Source of the DNA: Owenia fusiformis
Taxonomy: Eukaryota; Annelida; Polychaeta; Sabellida; Oweniidae
NCBI GenBank assembly: GCA_903813345.2
Contig: CAIIXF020000005.1
Coordinates: forward strand, 36,831,375 to 36,895,374
DNA: 64,000 nucleotides
Direction of reading: 5' to 3'
Shown: positions 49,724-61,794 of the stretch, piece by piece
Layout of the letters: each line of letters starts with the position of its first letter
How positions within the stretch are numbered: position 1 is the first letter of the stretch
The notes under the pieces: generated by a model
The model's database searches: none
What the model saw: the letters and a program-made list of their open reading frames with translations, nothing else
What the model was told of the DNA's origin: nothing
Program-made: the position numbers and the translations under genes

Positions 49724-50639
49724 TTTGATTCCTAACCTGCTAACTACCTTAATGGTAACATCCACACTATAATATGGACTGCCAACTTCCACACTGTGTA
49801 ATATTCAGTTCTATAAAGTTTCCCTGATATACAAAGACCTGCTATTACTGTTCTATCTCTTTCACCTGATGTAGCTCCGAAGTTAATATGTTATGTTGCT
49901 ATATTTGCAGATTTGAGTCTATGCCAGGTCGACCTGATAGATATGTGAACTTCACGGCTCTAAGGTTGTGTTTGTGTTTTTGTAACATTCACTTCAGTTG
50001 TAGCTAGTTCTAATATCTATATAAGAGTAAACAAAGTAAAGACCTTGAGTTTTGAACCAAGTATTTACTATTTACTCTATTTGTGTTCTATGTTTTGTTT
50101 TTTCTTTATGTGGTTGACATGAGTTCCTATTGGACAGTTTATTAATCAAGGACAGGTGTTTGTTGAGATGTGGAAATAGAACGGTATTTTAAGGTAGACC
50201 CACATGGTGAGAGTTTTCATGTAATTTTCATGTAATTTTCATGATTACAATTATCAATATGAAATAAAATAGGTGATACTTTTCAAAGGTGTATTTTAAT
50301 TTTCACATTTTACTAAATACTAATAGTACATATTTCAAAATAAAAATGTTTTCTTACAATTTTATGATACAAATATTCTGCAATAAAGTTTGACAAAGAA
50401 TGACATTGAACATGTTAAATGCCTCCAGTTTCCCAAAAATATCTAAACGTGCAGAACTACCTTAACCAGGACTAAATTTAAAAAAATCAACTAATTAACA
50501 TCCTGTGTGTAAATATTGTGAGGGTCTTAACAATATTAGAACGTCAACTCCAAAATGGGAAATACCATCAAAACCAAACAAAAATTGTTGTCTGAATATA
50601 GCAAAGGAGAAAAAAACGGTCTATGGACAATTTTCTCAT

Positions 50640-50960
50640 CACTAGTCTAGCTACAGACTAGTGAGGGGGGTCACAGAGGCCTGTAGCTAGACTAATCTTA
50701 AAGTCCACATCTAAAGTTTTTGATAAAAAAGTTGTGAGCATTTCATTTCTCAAATATTCAAATTTCCCGCCATTTTTCAAAAAAAGTTGAAATTTCTTAA
50801 TCATCAAATATTTCTTAATGCATTTCAAAAAAGATCATCTTTTTAACACCAATGCAATTATTGAACAAAGGACACACTATTTCAATAATAAAATGCCAAA
50901 AACTTTTTGAAAGAAATTGAAATTTTTTTTTAGATGTCAATCTTTTCTAAATATGCTAGA
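50640..50960. repeat. Dispersed repeat shared with 35.7-35.95 kb
   Basis: A small palindrome (ACTAGTCTAGCTACAGACTAGT and, further on, CTGTAGCTAGACTA) precedes a block beginning AAAGTCCACATCTAAAG. That block matches 35,770-35,955 (AGCATTTCATTTCTCAAATATTC; CAAAGGACACACTATTTCAA). Confidence 0.6.
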
Positions 50961-52100
50961 CTTTCATAAAAAACAATGTTGATTGTCTAACCAGGTTAAA
51001 AGAAAGAATAAATTATGTTTTAGATATCATTGTACCATCGGTTTCTATGATAACTAAAATTTTGAAATGCATTTTTCTCAGAACCATTTTCATGCACTGA
51101 TAAGTTCATTTCTCGCTTATTTATGAACCGATTTTCTTAATTTTTTCGGCAAAAAACATGGGAGGATGAATGCTATGCATTGGTATGAATTGTGGCTAAT
51201 TAGAAGATATGAGTGACCTCTAAAAGTTGGTTTTAAATAAATTCACAAATTTTGGAACAAAAAGTCTATCAAAAATCACTTTTCGAAATTAAAAAAAAAA
51301 GTTTCACATATTACACTTTGATATAACATTGGGTAAGACTACAATATAAGCCAAAGTGGTTTAAACTTTATATGGGGCCTTTAACTGTTTTACAATAATC
51401 GTGATTTAAGAGAGCAATTTGATAGAAGGCAGAGGTGTCAAAATGTGCTTTCAAAGTTGGTAAACAATATTCTGAAGGACAATAGCAAAAGTTGTAAATA
51501 AAGTCATACAATTGTTAACATGTCAAAATAAACATGATAACACGTCACATTTCTGAGTACATATGATATAGCTACTTTTTTAATTATTATTCAACTGGGG
51601 GACAAATCTTGATTAGGTCTGAATTAAACAAAGTATGTGTAAAGTCCGATCCATTTCGATGTTTCGATTTTCGTCATTAAAACCTAAAAATAAGGAATCA
51701 AAAGACAACAGAGCTATTATATATAGAAAATATATTCATATTATACACGAATGACATTTGTATAGTATTCTAGTATCTCGGATCGCTTATAGATTGGTTA
51801 CTAATCAAATGTGTTGCCTCTTATATATTTATTTATATTTTGATACTTTGCTACCATGTTATTTTTGAAAAAGGATTGCACCCCGGGGATTGCACACAAC
51901 TGAAATGAACAAATTTTATTTGTGTAAAAGATGAATATATTTTTCCATATATTAGGGCTTGGTCATATATATGTGGTATTTTGATTCCTTATTTTTAAGT
52001 TTTTTTATGATAATCATTTAATGATGATCATTGAAATGGACTATACACGGAAGGTATATGGTATATGAATGTGTACAATAAGCTTGACTTTGTTGTCCTT
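50961..52100. other. Intergenic AT-rich sequence, no gene seen
   Basis: No domain-bearing frame or strong repeat was recognised. Confidence 0.4.
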
Positions 52101-52660
52101 GTTTAACAATGGTATTAAACCAGGAAGTAACAAAGACATATTTATACAAATCTTAAAGGCTAATGTTTGACTATCTTATCCCTACTAATAAATAAGTTAA
52201 TAACATATCTTGAAGGCTACTAATGTTTGACTCTCTAAACCCCTTATTAATAACATGATATCAAACTAGGAAGTAACAAGGACATATTAATACAAATCTT
52301 AAAGGCTAATGTTTGACTATCTTATCCCTAATAAATAAGTTAAAAACATATCTTTGAGGGTAATGTTTGACTCTCTAAACCCCTTATTAATAACATGATA
52401 TCAAACCAGGAAGTAACAAAGACATACTAATAACATATCAGTCTTAAAGGCTAATGTTTGACTATCTTATCCCTAATAAATAAGTTAAAAACATATCTTT
52501 GAGGCTAATGTTTGACTATCTTATCCCTAATAAATAAGTTAAAAACATATCTTTGAGGGTAATGTTTGACTCTCTAAACCCCTTATTAATAACATGATAT
52601 CAAACCAGGAAGTAACAAGGACATACTAATAACATATCAGTCTTAAAGGCTAATGTCCAG
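52100..52660. repeat. Tandem repeat, 140-200 bp units
   Basis: The phrase CAAACCAGGAAGTAACAA(A/G)GACATA recurs at about 52,117, 52,261, 52,403 and 52,602. Between the copies are GGCTAATGTTTGACTATCTTATCCC, AATAAGTTAA(A/T)AACATATC and CTCTAAACCCCTTATTAATAACATGATATC. Units differ by internal duplications. Confidence 0.85.
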
Positions 52661-53139
52661 TCCATGGGTTATCACATATCACTATTTCTAGTCAATGCCA
52701 TCATTTTGCAAGTACATGTACATCTACCCTTTGTATTCGTTCAACTTTGCTTCTTAGAGAGCTTCGAGAGCTTCGTATTCAGTTTATAACTAGATTGCGC
52801 ACAGGGTAATGTACATACGTAGCTAGCAGCAATTGCATCTGATGTGGTTCAACAGAAAATAGTAGAATATGCTCAAATTTGGATTTAAGATAACGACATA
52901 ATAAATCAAAAAGCAATACAATTAAATAACTTACCTCTGTATGGATATTCATGTATTATATCATATTGCTTCTCCAAGTTTTATAATATACGCAGTACAC
53001 CAAAGATGTGAATGGTCAAAGTCTAAGTAAGTTTATGTGTTAACAGTTTAAAGGACACAGCCTAAGTTGTTAAATTGGAGGGCATATTTCACAAATCAAA
53101 ATCCCAGTGCTTGGTTGTGCTCATAATATCAGGTTATCA

Positions 53140-53290
53140 GGGGGGGGGGAGGAGTGGGGGAGCGGTCCCTGGCCAGAAATTCTTTTAAAATCATGCACTT
53201 TTTCACCATTCTGAGCACTTTTCAAATGTTTTTATAGCCAAAATTGTCAAAAGCTACCTCCTTGGCAACAGCTCCCTCTTAGTAAAGCTG
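53140..53290. repeat. Inverse copy of the poly-G dispersed repeat
   Basis: A G run, then CATGCACTTTTTCACCATTCTGAGCACTTTT, complementary to 60,150-60,190 and to the block at 10,820. Confidence 0.55.
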
Positions 53291-53299
53291 TTTAGGGCC

Positions 53300-54150
53300 T
53301 GTGGTTTATCTATGTCTTACTGTATATCGTAAATTTTGAAGAAATATCCACATGCTGGGTCATTAAAAAGCGAATTCAGAATTGCTTTCATTTAACATTT
53401 AGTACTCATTGATAAAAAAAAGACAATGTATAATAACTAATAAAACAAAGTGTATGATTAATTGTCAAATACCTATGACTGACATGATTGTTTTTATTCA
53501 ATCAATTTCTAACAATAAATATTGGCAACAATATTATTGTACTCTGTTGCACTTGTATATCCATCCTGTAAATCAACATAAATTACAATTACAAAGATAA
53601 AGACAAGAGTGTGCAAACATGCATTGATAAGAGTACAAATATAACCTATTCACACAAACCTAGGCAAGGTGTGTCCAATTACAGCCAATCAGAACACTTT
53701 ATTTCATATGACTGTATTGCTTACTATACTGCTCTAATGCACCCAAGGTCTTTTTTAGATTACATCAATTTCATAATTCAAGTAGGCAATTCAATTTGCA
53801 ATTCAAAATTCATTAACTAAATGATTTTGAATCTTTTAAGTGATATTGTATAAAATATGTTCGCAATGTGTGTAAAGAATTAAAGCCGAAGCCTCAATGC
53901 ATCGTGGCCGATTCATTCCACTCAGGCATTGTTTCCTAAACTTAGCACTCGATGCTACACATCTCTTGCAAAGTTTGAAACAAAACTTTTGAGGAATGAT
54001 AATCCAGGTCCAGGTCCAGGGTTACACAATCTTTAAAATATCAAGCGAGCTCAGATCTAGCTAGCAAGGTAAACAAAAAATGGTTTCTATTTTACAATAT
54101 TATTTGCTCATATCTTCCTTGTCATATTTATTTTCTAAAAACCACACAGT
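53300..54150. other. Intergenic, no gene seen
   Basis: AT-rich with short frames only; none shows a recognisable domain or splice structure. Confidence 0.4.
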
Positions 54151-54155
54151 GAATA

Positions 54156-54324
54156 CAGTAAAACTTGTATTAGTGAACACCTTTGTTAAGTGAACTCCAT
54201 TCCAAGAGACATTTTACAATATGTTTTTCCATATAGAGAGGCCTGTATAAAACTCCCTCTCTACATTTTTCTCTCTGAACATTTTTGTGGCTCCATAGGT
54301 GTTCACTATATAGAGATTCTACTG
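54156..54324. mobile_element. pogo/Tigger-like MITE
   Basis: Left end CAGTAAAACTTGTATTAGTGAACACC, right end complementary to CAGTAGAATCTCTATATAGTGAACACC, with TA at the left flank. These ends are typical of Tigger-derived MITEs. No coding capacity. Confidence 0.7.
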
Positions 54325-54561
54325 TGGTTTATTTCAGGAAAACTAAAAAATCTCATAATGATGTATTATTTTCTATAATTGTGGTTACCATTTTTATTAT
54401 TTGGGAGAATTTAAACATTTTCTCCCCCCTTTTGCACTCACCTTGAATCCTTATATTACACCAATTTATAACAGATCACTGATATTTTGGGAGATATTGT
54501 ATTTAAGAGTGTAAAGAATGGATTGGTAGGTCAATTGTACACGTTGCTTGCAATTCTGTCA

Positions 54562-55019
54562 CCCCCTAAGCGCACACTAGTTTTCTGCATGAGAAAATTG
54601 CAAATTCTGCGCAGAAATTCTGCATGAAAAAGTCAAATTTTGTGCCAAATTCTGCATGAAATCCCGAATTCGGCAATAAAAATTGCAGGAAATTCAAATT
54701 TCGTGACATAATAAACCGTCTAAAATTTTACTTACCTGCAAAAGACGTAATCTTTAAGTGCAAAACGCGGAAGTCTGAGAATTTTCCACATGTTTCACAT
54801 TTCTCCTTGGAAATACTCACAACACCAGCTTCCGATGACAAATGACTGTCCAAGGTGTCAAAGTGAGTGACAAATATGAGATGAGCTGGTTGACTGGAAC
54901 AATCATGTTTTCCGCGAATTTTTGTGCAAAAAATAAAATTCTGCAAAAATTTTGAAAACCAAAATTCTGTGGTTTTTCTGCGACGTTGAGGAATCATGGA
55001 ATTCTAGTATGTGTGCCTA
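54562..55019 (-). mobile_element. Inverted-end element with a short open frame
   Basis: The ends CCCCTAAGCGCACACTAG and the complement of CTAGTATGTGTGCCTAAGG form imperfect terminal repeats, and both subterminal regions are rich in AATTCTGC(A/G) motifs. Between them, complement(54728..54997) encodes MIPQRRRKTTEFW... with a CETCGKFSDFRVLHLK segment that could be half of a zinc-binding motif, ending at a strong donor (TGCAG|GTAAGT). It may be an exon captured or carried by an element; the family was not recognised. Confidence 0.35.
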
Positions 55020-55235
55020 AGGATCTGATTCACCCATAAGAATCTATATTGCTTGGTCCATAATCTGTAGCCAGGTCTATGATCTACATCCATTGGCCAT
55101 GGATAAAAATGATAAATATAGTCTTGCAACACACTCTGGTTTTAAAACTATTTATTTCCTCACCCTTCTCAGGGGTTTCATTAGCAGCAGGCAACTGGCG
55201 ATTTTCACCAGTTGTTTTAACAAAATCCTTTCATG

Positions 55236-55949
55236 TTAAAGGAGTGGTATCGATATGGAGAACTTTTTGAACAAACATTTCTCTTAAACCAGTCATGAAA
55301 AAAATCTAAAAATTTAACACATCGTCAATTTAATGGTCATCTTTTGAATGGTAACAATATAATTTGAAAAACATATATATACTTTCAACTATATTGTTTT
55401 AGAAAACACATCAAACACTTGTTTTGTTCTTGGTATCATGTTTCCAGAGTGAAATGAAACATCTTTCCCAACCTCATTGGAACAAAACGACATAAACACA
55501 ACATGTTTAGGTCTCTCAATATTGTAACTGTACAAAGGAAATTTTGGTTGATTTTAAAAAAGTATCTTGTTAATGAAATAAAAGGTTTATCTTGATTTTT
55601 ATCTATTTTAGGGTTTTTTTGTTTTAATTTTTTGAATATCTTTTTAAAATCAACCAAAAATTCTTTTGTATTACTATAATATTGAGAGGTCTAAAAACCT
55701 GTTGTATATGCTATTTTGTTCCAACAAGGTTTGGAAAGACATTTTATTTCATTCTCAAGAATTGGTAGAAAGGAGCAAAAACAATTGCACTAAAAAAAAA
55801 AAATGTTTCTAAATAATTTTCACATTAAATTGTCGTCAATCAGTCAACATTACATAAAATACCGTATTTCTTTACAGAATGTTTTCAATGGTTGGTTTAA
55901 GAGAAAAACATTGTTGAATTCAGTTCTCCATATCGATACCAATCCTTTA
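55236..55949. repeat. Palindromic element, family A copy 2
   Basis: Ends TTAAAGGAGTGGTATCGATATGG and the complement CCATATCGATACCAATCCTTTA. The arms, about 300 bp, are colinear and inverted, for example TTAGGTCTCTCAATATTGTA versus TATAATATTGAGAGGTCTAA. This is the most complete hairpin of the three copies. The frame on the minus strand over it is an accident. Confidence 0.8.
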
Positions 55950-56085
55950 TGATTTCCATTAATTTTGCCTGTTGTGAAATTCTAGTGAAACCCTTGCTTC
56001 TGTAGGAGGGTGCATGCTTTTAGGTGTTTGATATGACACTTCACAGCAAATATTGAACACTTTGATTTATTTATATCTATCCCTG

Positions 56086-57113
56086 CTAAATATCTTCTCG
56101 TTCCATTTCCCGAATTTCTCTTAATTGTCTAATAATTTCTTGATTATAGAGTGAATGTTTTGTTACTCTGTTTTCATTTTCCTCGATAACTCTCAGCCTC
56201 CCCATTCTGTGAGGTGGCCACACAATGTGTGATGCTTTTGCTGTAATCAAACCCTGGCTAATCTGAAAAAAATATATGTACAAACAAGGCATTAACGTGC
56301 AAAATATTAACCACCTGCCATTTGTTACAAATGCCAAACTCTGAACGCCAAACACCAAATGCCAAACACCAAGCACCAAACACTGTCCACAAAAAAGTTG
56401 GAGACTATAACAATATGTCAAACCTCTAACATATACCATATTGATTGAATCTATTCTTGATTTATTTGATAACACATAAAATAAAAGTTACAGTTTCTGT
56501 ATCCATGACAAAGTCTGTATTTATGACAAATACAATCACGTTGAGCTACAATACATGAATACAAATTATCAAAACAATAATTTTATTGTAGAATATGTTT
56601 GAAAGATGTCAGCACTAACAGACACTGTGGTAGTGACATCTATAATTGTTGTGAGAGTTTATCTAACTTACAGGTCCAAATAAGTTGCTATCCAGGCTGT
56701 GTGAATGGTTGTCCCCCTCAAGCCAGCAATGGCCATCTCTCACTTTGATGTACTTGTTCTTAAATGATAATGTCCTGAAAATGGAACAGAGATTTTTCCA
56801 TCTACTTTGTTAGGTTGGTCTTTACTACATAATGGTAAAGCATATGAATAAGGTATGCAAACTATATTTATGTTGCTGCATTTTATAGACTTAAGTAGTC
56901 TACAGTACTACTTTAATGCTCAACCTTTAATGTACTTTTTAAAGGTGCAATACATATCATTGTTCACATATCTGCCGCAAATATTCTATCCATTGCTTTA
57001 ACATACGCGTACGAGCCTGACAAAAAGAAGCTGGGCAGAATACTCACTTGACAGTGTCTCCCTCTAGGGCTACAATTCTCTTGATCATTTTCTGCTCAGG
57101 ATCAGCGGGATTC
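56086..57113 (-). CDS. IMMP2L: Mitochondrial inner membrane protease subunit 2-like, last three coding exons
   Basis: Exons complement(57048..57113), complement(56672..56774) and complement(56086..56262) join in frame. They encode [19 protein letters not shown], then [20 protein letters not shown] and LDSNLFGP, then [17 protein letters not shown] and a charged 42-residue tail ending in [12 protein letters not shown] is the signal-peptidase I box D with the general-base lysine. [15 protein letters not shown] is box E. The order and the GP|IS junction match the IMP2 subunit, which removes sorting signals from proteins of the intermembrane space. The catalytic serine box (SMxP) and leader must lie on exons upstream, beyond position 64,000, across an intron of at least 6.9 kb. 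The tail is longer than I remember for vertebrate IMMP2L. Confidence 0.88.
56300..56425. repeat. Short repeat with CCAAACACCAAATG units, second copy near 58.35 kb
   Basis: ACCACCTGCCATTTGTTACA, runs of (A)TGCCAAACACCAAA and CACAAAAAAGTTGGAGACTA occur here and, diverged, at 58,330-58,440. It lies in the IMMP2L-like gene's last intron. Confidence 0.55.
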
Positions 57114-60060
57114 CTGCAATGAAATAACATACAAGAATGAATTATATATTTTGACAAAAACATTTCTCTTTTCTCTTTCAACTCTTGCTAAAAAGAAAAT
57201 AATAATAAATCACCAATGCGAAGTCTTAGTGTAAGAGACTTTGCAAAGATTTTGACCTTTTTCAACTTCTGACAACACAGATGTTTCTACAATTAATGTA
57301 CAGCATATATGTACAAAGGTACAACATGTACTAAGCCTAAAGCATAATTTCCTTTATCTATATTATTTACAATACACAATTAATTAATTAATTCTCAATC
57401 AAAAATAGTAATTTGATCTTCTTAAATGTTGCCTTTCAAAAAGCCTCTGATACATCAATTCAACATTCATAAATTATAAAAATTCAATATAGTGTTCACT
57501 TGTCATTAAGATTAACTCCTCAACCTTACATTGTGTTTTTAATTGATTAAGAACTGAAATATCCTTGACTTTACAGAATAACATGTCTGCATAATAGGAG
57601 ATCAATATATGGACAGAAAAAGATACTAATGCTCTGTTTAACATCTGGCCTCCAAATATTTGCAGAAAGTTCAATTGATATTACAAATGTTTGTAGAGTA
57701 CAACTTTGTTTTTATTTTGTATGAACTATGCTAGCCATGTTCTCTCTTCTGCACCTTTCTTTACCTAATGCTTATCTTTACTAAACACCTCTCTTGACTG
57801 AACACCTATCTTGACTGTGTAATTCTATCTCTATTGAACACCTTTCTTGATTTAACACCCTTCTCTTTACTGAAAACTAACTATTTGAAACAAAACAAAT
57901 TTTTCTGAATTGTATCTTTGAGTATGGGAGATTTTAGATACAAACTCAAATAGTCTAAAATAAGTAAAATGTCACAATATTTCATGGAATCACATTGATC
58001 TTCAGATATGGACTAAACAATTAAACAATGACCCTTCAACATAATGTATGAGTTCGAAAACCTATTAATTATAAGGTGAGCATTGTTTATCAATGCAAGT
58101 AAACTCCTTCCATCTTTGAATTATGCAGATTTTCATTATAATCAGATACTCAAAGAGGCTACAACAAAGATAAACCAATATTTGGTTGAGAAATAGATGC
58201 ATAGATCAATATATCATTGATTACCAACACCTTTCACGGTTCTCACACATACAGCTAATAGCAGCTATAATCTAATCCCACCTTTTCTAATTATTAAGAA
58301 ATTACAATTTAAATCAACTCAATAATATGCAAAATGTAACCACCTAACATTTGTTACAGACAATGAATGCCAAATACTAATCACTGAACACCAACCATCG
58401 CCACAAAAAAGTTGGAGACTACAGCAATATGTCCCCACTTTTGAATTTTGGTGGTAACATAAAATTGATTAATAAAAAAACTTTTTTTTGTTTGATTCTA
58501 ACAGTGAATCATTCCATCTCAATATGTTACAACCTGCGTGTATTGCTTTTATGCCACTTGTCGATTATCGAATTAAAGATAAGCAAACTGAAAATAGGCA
58601 AAAATAAGACAAGGACGTCATAGGACAACGGCAGTAGATAATCAGATAAGAAAACACATCTATAAAGAGAAGAATTGATATCCGATGGTCATGTAAATAG
58701 AATGTAATAGAATTAATGTACATTTAATAGACTAGATGCAAGTTGAAATAATCTTGATTTATGTCATTAAAAATTCAAAATTCAGTCAAATTGATTAGTA
58801 ATGTGGTTTTAAAAAGTATTTCTCAACTTTGAAAAATTTCCTTTGAAAATGTGACATCGGGGAGATTCCCAATAGATCCCATATTATAAAATTACAAAAA
58901 GTAAAATATATTTTCTTGTATTGGACGGACAGATAATTTTTTCTTTTGCTGGACATATCTTATATAATTTGTATAACTATCAGATACATAAGGGTAATAT
59001 GAAAATTGAACCATTAAAATTGATGAATATTCAAGTTTAAGGGAACTTTCTACTACCCTGCCATGTTATCTGCCCCGAACTAGCCACCTGATGGTGAAAC
59101 TGGTAACTACCTACTCCCATCTGGGTTATTATGTAATATGATTCACAAAAACATCAGTTATTTCCCCAGTATTAAAGCAATTGCACCAACTTGAGAAGAC
59201 TATACTCTGGTGAACACATATTTGTAATGAATAACTGTTTGAAGTGAACACCAAATCCAAGAAATAATGAATGAATTCTAAAACTATTCTGCTAAATAGG
59301 TATACCGCAAAAGCTGGAAAAGGCCAGAAAATCCAGGGTTTCGCTGCATTATCAATGATTAATGAAGTTTTTCTCAAACTAAACAAATACAATTTCATGT
59401 TATGTATTCAACCACCTGATGTGCCAATATTGATTAGACCCGTGCCTGAATATACAACTTTGGGGTATATATCATTATGCAGATTATTGACACTCCAGAT
59501 GCTACCTCTGATTCCAATTATCTGCTTATTAAAGAGGATAAGTAAACACTGTATCAAATGAGCCAAATATGTCTGAATTCTACCTTGAAACTTTTCACTA
59601 ATATTTCCACGATGTTGTTGTTCGAAAATTTAGAAATTTTTTAGCTAATCGTAATGTTTGCCATATGTCTGGTTGAATAACGCTGTTGTAACAGGTTTTA
59701 ATACTTGTTTTGAGGATGCTGTTTGAAATGTGGAAACTGTGAAAATTCTCCTGATCTGCTTATCTAAGAAGTTGAAGTTTGCCAGTTAGAATTAAAACAT
59801 AAAACTGGTTTGAATCAATAGATCTGACCTTTGATAGATCAACATGGTGGTCCATGGGAGAAAATAACATGAGGAAGTGAAAACAAAGATATGCAAGATA
59901 CAGACCAAACAGGAGAGTAAACAGGTGTCTAATCCACAAGTTGGCACTAAACAATGACTCACCTGTAAGAGACTGAGAGGATGACATTAGGTAATGAGGA
60001 ATGACACCACAAGTATAGACACCAACAACAATCAATACCAATATGTTCTTGTTAACCAGA
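57114..60060. other. IMMP2L-like intron, no exon recognised
   Basis: AT-rich. A frame on the minus strand ending at 59,962 (MVLIVVGVYTCG...SSSQSLTG, donor TTACAG|GTGAGT) is hydrophobic but lacks the protease SMxP box. Degenerate GAACACCT-type motifs at 57,780-57,890 and 59,210-59,260 recall Tigger ends. Confidence 0.4.
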
Positions 60061-60064
60061 CCCC

Positions 60065-60265
60065 CTCAGGCCGGTAGCCAGGATTTGCCAAGGGGGGGTT
60101 CACTTTTTGAAAAATTCCAGGGGAGAGTTCACTTGTGACAATTTTCCAAAAATCACTTAAAAAGTGCTCAGAATGGTGAAAACTGCATGGTTTTTAAAGA
60201 TTTTTTGTCGAGGGGGGGGGGGGGGGGGGTTTCGCTCGAACCTATCGAACCACCCCTGGCTACAG
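60065..60265. repeat. Dispersed repeat with a long poly-G run
   Basis: CCTCAGGCCGGTAGCCAGGATTTG at the left and GAACCACCCCTGGCTACAGGCCTG at the right are inverted ends. Inside are AAAAAGTGCTCAGAATGG and a G tract of about 20 bases. Copies: 10,775 and 53,140. Confidence 0.65.
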
Positions 60266-60589
60266 GCCTGCCCCTCTTATTTGTCGTTTGGAAAAATCAA
60301 GACAAGGAGGCACGGTCATTGCAATGATTCCAACGGTGCATTTTCCAATTGTGACAGGTTAATCTCAGGCATCATTAAACCCATTACTGATTTATTTAAT
60401 TTTTTCCCCTCAGCAACACTATCTTGTGTTTAAAAACTAAGAATGTAAATCCTAGAACTGACTTGAATATCATTAGACCATCAACTATATGTCATGTTCC
60501 ATCGCTTTTCTATTATCTGAAACCTGGGGGGTTTACTGTATACAAATTTTGGCGGGGGTCCTAGGCTGAACCCTCAGATATCAATATGT

Positions 60590-60765
60590 TCCAATACCAA
60601 TCTGTCAAATTTCAATGTATTCCCATACCAACCAGAATAATACCTAAAAGCCATACTAAATATCCAAATGTAGGACCAATGCCCTACCAAATGTCCAGAT
60701 ATAAGACCAATGCCATACCAAATGTCTAAATGTAGAACCAATGCCATACCAAATGTCCAAAGTAG
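60590..60765. repeat. Tandem repeat, 33-36-bp units
   Basis: CCATACCAAATGTC(C/T)A(A/G)ATGTAG and ACCAATG(C) phrases repeat about five times with drift. Frames across it are low complexity. Confidence 0.7.
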
Positions 60766-61794
60766 AAAAAAGCTATTATTCAAACTGAAGAAGGCCGAGA
60801 GAAGAAGGCAGATCTATGTGGAAAACGATCAAAAACAACCTCAAATCATGGGCTTTCAAGAGATATGTGTAACTACTAGACCAATACCATACCACAAGTG
60901 TGAGGTAAAACATATTTTCGACAATCATTCTTATTTCAGAAACTGGAAAAATCTGACCATTGCCATACCTCAAAAGTCATAATTTTGGGGGCATTCTCAT
61001 AACAGATCCTAAAATTCAGGTCAATCGCAACACTATCTTGTGTTTAAAAACTAAGAATGTAAATGACCAAATGTCAAAAAAGGTACCCCATGTGCGCCGA
61101 GGATCCCCATCAAGGTTTATATACAGTGAACCCCTCGGGATCCGAAACAACACAATGGGAAAAACTTAGAAAAACATTCCAAATAGACATTTCCCAATTT
61201 GCTATTGCTGTAACATGTTAGTTTCGAAATGTTATTTATGGAACTGTCTCTAAAAATACCAAGTACCCCTACGGTGCGACATAGTAGTTATAAACCTTAG
61301 TTGTAGTTGCTTCAGGACACTCTAAAAACCTTAAACTCATATTTCATGAACTAGACACAATTTTGAAAATCAATATTCATTGGTGACTTTATTCTCCCAA
61401 TGAGTGCCCTATCTCAACATTAATAGATAGTGCAATTTCGATTTCTACCCAAAAGGGGTTTCCATCATTGTTTCTTATCTCCTGCAGGCAGTGATGTAGT
61501 ACATTGATGAATACCAGTCTCACATGGAAACATGCAGCTTCATTTGATTTTCTATGAGATATAGTTGATTGGCCATTTGCTTCATTAAATTCAATATCTC
61601 AGGGATTTGATCAAGTAGAAAGGAAACTCTGATCTCCACTATTCATTAGATTATGCAAAACAAAATAACATAGTTAATCCCTGGTATAATTACATGTAAA
61701 GACCCTGTCAACCCTTATCATTCCCTGGGTTAGAGGAGATGTATAAATCACAACAAGACACACAGTGATAAATATCGCACTTTGAAGAGCAAAC

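Noticed and set aside
59760-60041. Hydrophobic minus-strand frame considered as a 5' exon of the IMMP2L-like gene
   Set aside because: Lacks the SMxP catalytic serine box and the expected phase-2 end before the exon at 57,113.
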